From positions 3,286,001 to 3,350,000 of the forward strand of contig NZ_CP009922.3 of the NCBI RefSeq assembly GCF_000993785.3: a DNA stretch of 64,000 nt, read 5' to 3'. The DNA is from Streptomyces xiamenensis (GTDB lineage Bacteria > Actinomycetota > Actinomycetes > Streptomycetales > Streptomycetaceae). Shown here in pieces: positions 61,198-64,000 of the stretch (its first letter is position 1; the number at the start of each line of letters is the position of its first letter). Position numbers and translations under genes: made by a program. The notes beneath the pieces were generated by a model. It was not told the origin of the DNA. It did not search any database and saw only the letters and a list, made by a program, of their open reading frames with translations.

Positions 61198-61761
61198 TCA
61201 GCGGAAGAAGGCGATGCCGTCGTCCGGCAGGTCCTTGAGGTCCTTGGCCCAGGTGCTCGGGTCCACGACCTTCTTCAGGTGCGCCGACATGTAGGGGCGC
61301 AGCGGCACCTCGGGGGTCGCCTTTTCGCCGACCCACATCAGATCGCTGTTGACGTAGCCGTACAGCCGCTTGCCGCCGGTGTAGGCGTCCGCGGACGGCG
61401 TACGCGCGATGGCATCGGTGACCAGCTCGATCCGCGGCTTGCCCTCGGCCAGTTCTCCGTACCAGACCTCGGCGACGCCGTCCTGGCGGATGAGGACCGC
61501 CTCGACCTTGCGCTCGCCGGTGACCCGCCAGAAGCCGTGCTCGGACTCCAGCGGGCGCACCTTCTCGCCCTTGTCGTCCAGCTGCCAGGTGTGCGAGGAG
61601 AACTCCAGGAAGTCCCGGCCGTCGTGCGAGAACGTGACTTCCTGGCCGAAGTTCATGGACTCCTCGCCGGTGAACTCGGCCACGCCGGCGCCGGTCCAGT
61701 CGCCGAGCAGGAAGACCAGGGGTACCAGGTCGGGGTGCAGATCTGAGGGGATCTCGATCAT
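61198..61761 (-). CDS. nitrobindin-like FABP-fold protein
   Basis: 187 residues. The family motif near the N terminus reads LLGDWTGAGVAEF (G-x-W-x-G-x-G). EFSSHTWQLDDKGEKVRPLE and ESEHGFWRVTG continue the ten-stranded barrel. The distal His expected near the C terminus is probably in MSAHLKKV. Nitrobindins bind haem b and react with NO or peroxynitrite. ATG at 61761 overlaps the stop of the 33-codon gene by one base (TGATG). Confidence 0.88.
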   Translation of the reverse strand: MIEIPSDLHPDLVPLVFLLGDWTGAGVAEFTGEESMNFGQEVTFSHDGRDFLEFSSHTWQLDDKGEKVRPLESEHGFWRVTGERKVEAVLIRQDGVAEVWYGELAEGKPRIELVTDAIARTPSADAYTGGKRLYGYVNSDLMWVGEKATPEVPLRPYMSAHLKKVVDPSTWAKDLKDLPDDGIAFFR

Positions 61762-61862
61762 CAGCGCTGGCCCTGGTAGAGCTTCTTCACGACCAGGCCG
61801 GTGAACGCGGCGGTACCCACCCCGACCAGAACCATCAGGGTGATGAAGAATGCCTCGAGCAC
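61761..61862 (-). CDS. 33-residue single-pass membrane protein
   Basis: Starts GTG at 61862 with TAGGAG 5 nt upstream and ends TGA overlapping the ATG of the nitrobindin-like gene. The peptide is one membrane helix (FFITLMVLVGVGTAAFTGLV) with basic tail VKKLYQGQR. The ribosome site, the overlap and the clean hydrophobic pattern support a real gene, too short for normal gene callers. Confidence 0.65.
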   Translation of the reverse strand: MLEAFFITLMVLVGVGTAAFTGLVVKKLYQGQR

Positions 61863-61923
61863 GGGTGCTCCTAGTGCGTCGGCGGGAAAAATACGGTGCT
61901 CTGCCGAGTCTAGCTGGCCCCCC

Positions 61924-61965
61924 GGCGGGGAAGCGGAGTGAGGTAGGCCAGCCGGCTTCCCCGCC
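61924..61965. repeat. 11-bp inverted repeat in divergent intergenic region
   Basis: GGCGGGGAAGC (61924-61934) and GCTTCCCCGCC (61955-61965). Lies between the divergent 33-codon and 27-codon genes, so a terminator role is unlikely; a shared operator or leader structure is possible. Confidence 0.55.
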
Positions 61966-62052
61966 TGCCGCGCCCATTGACCGTTTTGTGATCACGCCGG
62001 ACTGAACGGGTTCGGCGGCTCGTGCGTCTAACGGCGTGGAGAGGATGTGATC

Positions 62053-62136
62053 ATGAATTGTCCGAACTGTGGCGGTAACATGCATCAAGGACCCGCGGGT
62101 GACTGGGTCTGTGGCAACTGCGGGACGGTGAGCTGA
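62053..62136 (+). CDS. 27-residue zinc-ribbon protein
   Basis: ATG at 62053, stop at 62134-62136. The peptide holds two CxxC knuckles: MNCPNCGGNM and WVCGNCGTVS, which together make a minimal treble-clef/zinc ribbon. It is less GC-rich than its neighbours. AGAGGATG upstream is a fair ribosome site. A terminator follows at 62212. Too short for normal gene callers, but the cysteine spacing is unlikely to be chance. Confidence 0.65.
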   Translation: MNCPNCGGNMHQGPAGDWVCGNCGTVS

Positions 62137-62211
62137 CCGACCCAGTCGCTGATCTTGGAAACGACACCGTCCAACCAGGAATCCCAGGAATCCGAACCCC
62201 CTGATACACGA

Positions 62212-62253
62212 AGACCGCGCCCCCTCCGGCGATCACCGGAAAGGGCGCGGTCT
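62212..62253. terminator. terminator between zinc-ribbon gene and DUF1416 gene
   Basis: 18-nt arms (62212-62229 and 62236-62253): 11 outer pairs AGACCGCGCCC and 4 inner CCGG pairs, with a 3-nt internal mismatch. Between convergent genes. Confidence 0.75.
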
Positions 62254-62315
62254 GGCATTCGCGGGCCGGGCCGGGCGGGCCGTTCACCGCCGCCCCGCCG
62301 TCACCGCCAAGGCCG

Positions 62316-62603
62316 TTACAGCGCGATCGCCACCTCGGCCAGCGCACCGCGCTCGGCCAGCACCACCGTGCGGTCCGCACTCGCGCCGGGGACCAGCGCG
62401 CGGACGGTCCAGGTGCCCTCGGCCGCGAAGAAGCGGAACTGGCCGGTCGCCGAGGTCGGCACCTCCGCCGTGAACTCGCCGGTGCCGTCCAGCAGTCGGA
62501 CGTACCCGCTCACCGGGACCCCGTCACGCGTGAGGACGCCCTGGATGGTCGTCTGGCCCGCCGTGGCGGCGGCGTCGGGGCCGCCGGACTTCGCTCCGCA
62601 CAT
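62316..62603 (-). CDS. DUF1416 protein
   Basis: 95 residues from the ATG at 62603 (MCGAKSGGPDAAATAGQTTI). GVLTRDGVPVSGYVRLLDGT and FRFFAAEGTWTVRALVPG are typical of DUF1416, a carboxypeptidase-regulatory-like beta-sandwich family that in Streptomyces follows the sulfurtransferase gene. Function unknown; a sulfur-related role is inferred from the conserved pairing. 17 bp after the sulfurtransferase stop. Confidence 0.9.
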   Translation of the reverse strand: MCGAKSGGPDAAATAGQTTIQGVLTRDGVPVSGYVRLLDGTGEFTAEVPTSATGQFRFFAAEGTWTVRALVPGASADRTVVLAERGALAEVAIAL

Positions 62604-62620
62604 GATTCCTCGATCTCCTC

Positions 62621-63460
62621 TTACTTGGCCGGGCCGGTCTCGACCGGGACGCCCACCAAAGAGCCGTACTCGGTCCACGAACCGTCGTAGTTCTTGACGT
62701 TCTGCTGGCCCAGCAGCTCGTGCAGCACGAACCAGGTGTGCGCGGAGCGCTCACCGATGCGGCAGTACGCGATGGTGTCCTTGCCCAGATCGACGCCCTC
62801 GCCCTCGTACAGCTCCGTCAGTTCCTCGTCGGAACGGAAGGTGCCGTCGTCGTTCGCGGACTTCGACCACGGGATGTTGCGGGCGGAGGGCACGTGCCCG
62901 GCCACCTGCGACTGCTCCTGCGGCAGGTGCGCGGGGGCCAGCAGCTTGCCGCTGAACTCGTCGGGGGAGCGCACGTCCACCAGGTTCTGCGCGCCGATGG
63001 CCGCCACGACCTCGTCGCGGAAGGCGCGGATGGACAGGTCCTGCTCCTGCGCCCGGTACTCGGTGGCGGCGCGCTCGGGCACCTCGGCCACCAGGTCGCG
63101 GGAGTCCAGCTCCCACTTCTTGCGGCCGCCGTCCAGCAGCTTGACGTCGCCGTGGCCGTACAGCTTGAAGTACCAGTACGCGTACGCCGCGAACCAGTTG
63201 TTGTTGCCGCCGTACAGCACCACCGTGTCGTCGTTGGCGATGCCCTTGGCGGACAGCAGCTTCTCGAAGCCGGCCCGGTCGACGAAGTCACGGCGCACCG
63301 GGTCCTGGAGATCCTGCTTCCAGTCGATCCGGACGGCGTTCTTGATGTGGTTCTTCTCGTAGGCGGAGGTGTCCTCGTCCACCTCGACGATGACGACCTT
63401 GGGGTCGTCGATGTGCTGCTGGACCCAGTCGGCGTCCACGAGGACGTCACTGCGGCTCAT
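62621..63460 (-). CDS. thiosulfate sulfurtransferase (rhodanese)
   Basis: A 279-residue two-domain rhodanese. The catalytic Cys233 is in IAYCRIGERSAHTW, the CRxGxR loop typical of thiosulfate rhodaneses; the N-terminal domain is the inactive structural one (VVLYGGNNNWFAAYAYWYFK). It moves sulfur from thiosulfate to cyanide or a thiol acceptor. The ATG at 63460 has GAAGGAG upstream. A 160-bp leader follows a cysteine-containing small peptide gene, suggesting sulfur-responsive control. Confidence 0.93.
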   Translation of the reverse strand: MSRSDVLVDADWVQQHIDDPKVVIVEVDEDTSAYEKNHIKNAVRIDWKQDLQDPVRRDFVDRAGFEKLLSAKGIANDDTVVLYGGNNNWFAAYAYWYFKLYGHGDVKLLDGGRKKWELDSRDLVAEVPERAATEYRAQEQDLSIRAFRDEVVAAIGAQNLVDVRSPDEFSGKLLAPAHLPQEQSQVAGHVPSARNIPWSKSANDDGTFRSDEELTELYEGEGVDLGKDTIAYCRIGERSAHTWFVLHELLGQQNVKNYDGSWTEYGSLVGVPVETGPAK

Positions 63461-63620
63461 GCTCGTTCTCCTTCGGCTGTGGTGAGCGGGGGGGAGTCGT
63501 ACCGGATCGGGATGACCGGACACGTACCGGCGTACACGCGTGCCGAGACGGAGCGGGGCAGGGCGCGCCAGGGGCGCGGGGGTTCGCGGTGGTACGGCGG
63601 TACGGGGGGTGGCGCGGCTG

Positions 63621-63722
63621 TCAGCCGGCGCGGCGACAGAGCATGGCGGCGACGCGGCAGAGGTCCACTGCCCGCCGCTTGGTGAGTCCCCCGGCGGGGG
63701 TGCCCGCAGCCTGACGCATCAT
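63621..63722 (-). CDS. cysteine-containing leader peptide upstream of sulfurtransferase
   Basis: 33 codons, from either of two adjacent ATGs (63722 or 63719). The C-terminal half, KRRAVDLCRVAAMLCRR, fits the pattern R-R-x-V-D-L-x-R-V-(x)3-L-C-R of the small leader peptides I know from upstream of sulfur-assimilation genes in Streptomyces and mycobacteria. Slow reading of the Cys codons under cysteine shortage is thought to alter downstream expression. The 160 bp to the sulfurtransferase start (63461-63620) contains GC-rich repeats but no single hairpin I would name. Confidence 0.65.
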   Translation of the reverse strand: MMRQAAGTPAGGLTKRRAVDLCRVAAMLCRRAG

Positions 63723-63825
63723 GTCCGTGATCGTACGGATACGGTCCCCGCCCTGTCACGGGGCTTCCGGATGCTGAGACGGTGATGTCCGCTATATGAA
63801 ACGCGCCGCTGGTGGGGCCGCGCGC

Positions 63826-64000
63826 TCAGCCGACCAGGCTCAGATCGCTGCCCGTGACCGTCAGCTCCAGGCCCTCCGGGCCCGGCGTCACCGACGAGAG
63901 CGCCAGGCCGTCGGGCAGCCCGGAGATCGTCCGCTCCACGCCCGCCTGCTCCTGGATCAGGGTCTCCACCTGCGGCAGCACGGAATCGGGGATGCCCGTC
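63826..64000 (-). CDS. DUF2993 (LmeA-like) protein, C-terminal part
   Basis: The last 57 codons of a gene that enters from the right edge. GLPDGLALSSVTPGPEGLEL then TVTGSDLSLVG is the typical end of DUF2993 proteins (G-L-P-x-G-L-x-L-x-S-V-x-P). Family members are membrane-associated or periplasmic lipid-binding proteins; LmeA acts in mannan elongation in mycobacteria. The start lies outside the window. Confidence 0.75.
   Translation of the reverse strand, partial: TGIPDSVLPQVETLIQEQAGVERTISGLPDGLALSSVTPGPEGLELTVTGSDLSLVG

Noticed and set aside
1..64000. tRNA, rRNA, CRISPR arrays, transposases and attachment sites
   Set aside because: I looked in the intergenic gaps and found no cloverleaf, repeat-spacer array, transposase motif or tRNA-flanked direct repeat that I could support by eye.

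Overview
The window is a stretch of high-GC actinobacterial chromosome, almost certainly Streptomyces or a close relative. GTG and TTG starts are frequent, stop/start overlaps of the GTGA/ATGA type are common, and several genes are ones I recognise from Streptomyces: CsoR, a Nur-type Fur protein, an RsiG protein with both c-di-GMP motifs, PhoP-type direct repeats before pstS, and a DUF2516 protein. I recognise no rRNA, tRNA, CRISPR array or intact IS element.

Layout. (1) 1-3847: a mycosin-like subtilase with a C-terminal membrane anchor, and an opposing three-gene set (WXG100-sized protein, DUF1023 alpha/beta hydrolase, lipoprotein), possibly the edge of a type VII secretion neighbourhood. 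(2) 4067-24389: a biosynthetic gene cluster I cannot match to a known product. A SARP activator and an ECF sigma factor sit at its left edge. A minus-strand operon (18364 down to 7346) encodes an acyl-AMP ligase fused to an aldehyde dehydrogenase, a ThDP enzyme, KAS, ACP, a PLP alpha-oxoamine synthase, a MaoC dehydratase, two SDRs, a GNAT enzyme and an InhA-type enoyl reductase. A divergent plus-strand operon (18862 to 24389) encodes a ureohydrolase that has lost three of its four metal-binding aspartates, an intact ureohydrolase, a copper amine oxidase and an MFS exporter. (3) 24408-29392: envelope genes (propeller lipoprotein, small membrane protein, transglycosylase-NlpC/P60 protein, PAP2 phosphatase, lipoprotein) and csoR. 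(4) 29521-42710: phosphate uptake, with PHO box, pstSCAB, pit and its DUF47 partner; two tandem 1100-residue secreted subtilases lie between pstB and pit. (5) 42815-57318: mixed housekeeping, regulatory and transport genes (HTH regulator, nadE, MerR, ankyrin protein, histidine kinase/response regulator, a decayed membrane-protein gene, MMPL transporter, phosphotransferase, HAD, GntR, Eis-like acetyltransferase, rsiG). (6) 57471-64000: a typical Streptomyces core block (dtd, ygfZ, nur, SDR, nitrobindin-like protein, DUF1416, sulfurtransferase, DUF2993) with three very small genes: a 33-residue membrane protein, a 27-residue zinc-ribbon protein and a cysteine-containing leader peptide.

How the parts may work together. 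In the cluster, the fatty-acid-type genes supply a full elongation cycle on a dedicated ACP. The alpha-oxoamine synthase could join the acyl chain to an amino acid. The ureohydrolase pair would turn a guanidino group into a primary amine, which the copper amine oxidase would oxidise to an aldehyde able to cyclise with a nearby amine. The MFS protein would export the product. The cluster boundaries, the amino acid and the product are inference. The strongest direct sequence observations are the degraded active site of the first ureohydrolase, the ligase-ALDH fusion, and the complete set of catalytic residues in the intact ureohydrolase and the amine oxidase.
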